From: Zonotrichia leucophrys gambelii
Taxonomy: Eukaryota > Chordata > Aves > Passeriformes > Passerellidae
NCBI RefSeq assembly: GCF_028769735.1
Contig: NC_088178.1
Coordinates: 5,274,001-5,338,000, forward strand
DNA length: 64,000 nt
Direction: 5' to 3'
Positions within the stretch are counted from its first letter, which is position 1; each line of letters begins with the position of its first letter. Of the stretch, positions 63,973 to 64,000 are shown one piece after another. The notes under the pieces are model-generated. The model saw only the letters and a list, made by a program, of their open reading frames with translations, had not been told where the DNA came from and made no database searches. The position numbers and the translations under genes are program-made.

Positions 63973-64000
63973 TCAAAGAAAGCTCTTTTAAAGCAAACAG

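Larger units (their letters stand above)
50801..64000. other. Intergenic region downstream of the BRINP3-like gene
   Basis: No gene is recognisable here. It holds two CR1 fragments (57.04-57.59 kb, 58.2-58.6 kb), one sense LTR (58.59-59.19 kb), a 76-bp tandem duplication (59.87-60.02 kb), poly-T runs (for example near 61.49-61.51 kb) and the GGAA array at the end. The remainder (50.8-57.0, 60.1-63.5 kb) is AT-rich unique-looking DNA with only short chance open frames. Confidence 0.7.

Noticed and set aside
63410..63991. Long open frames on both strands with Ser/Phe/Leu/Pro or Lys/Glu/Gly/Arg repeats
   Set aside because: Pure translation of the GGAA microsatellite.

Overview
The window is vertebrate nuclear DNA, most probably from a songbird (passerine). 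It is AT-rich and almost free of genes. It carries about fifteen CR1 LINE fragments, recognisable by the GGAAGGTGTCCCTGCCCATG motif and an ATTCTGTG-type tail. It also carries long terminal repeats (LTRs) of endogenous retroviruses that look like passerine families, and shows no Alu or L1. There are no bacterial-style operons, CRISPR arrays or tRNA/rRNA genes.

The only gene I can support is the 3' part of a BRINP-family gene on the + strand. I read it as BRINP3 (formerly FAM5C), a secreted or ER-resident neural glycoprotein with an N-terminal MACPF domain that lies outside this window. Two coding exons are present. An internal exon (11467-11689, entered by a phase-1 intron and left by a phase-2 intron) is joined by a 37.6-kb intron to the large terminal exon (49335-50451). 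A short 3' UTR follows, with AATAAA signals to about 50781. Together the exons encode roughly the last 446 residues, the part after the MACPF domain including a cysteine-rich EGF-like stretch. Reading frame, splice sites and stop are intact.

Layout: 1-11466 is upstream intron with three CR1 scraps and AT- or T/G-rich simple repeats. 11690-49334 is the last intron, holding CR1 fragments of both orientations, four probable ERV LTRs all antisense to the gene, a decaying minisatellite (17.05-17.24 kb), purine-rich and TA-rich simple repeats, a 27-nt inverted repeat that could fold like a pre-miRNA (44257-44333), and an AT-rich minisatellite that ends about 70 bp before the last splice acceptor. 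50.8-64.0 kb is intergenic, with two CR1 copies, one sense LTR, a 76-bp tandem duplication and a 441-bp uninterrupted polypurine GGAA array.

Points most worth a second look: (a) an abrupt codon-composition switch inside the last exon (150 of the first 152 complete codons end in G or C, then ordinary usage); (b) the hairpin at 44.3 kb; (c) solo LTRs whose target-site duplications I could read, one nested inside a CR1; (d) the antisense orientation of all intronic LTRs; (e) the polypurine array. I found no evidence of a previously undescribed multi-gene system.
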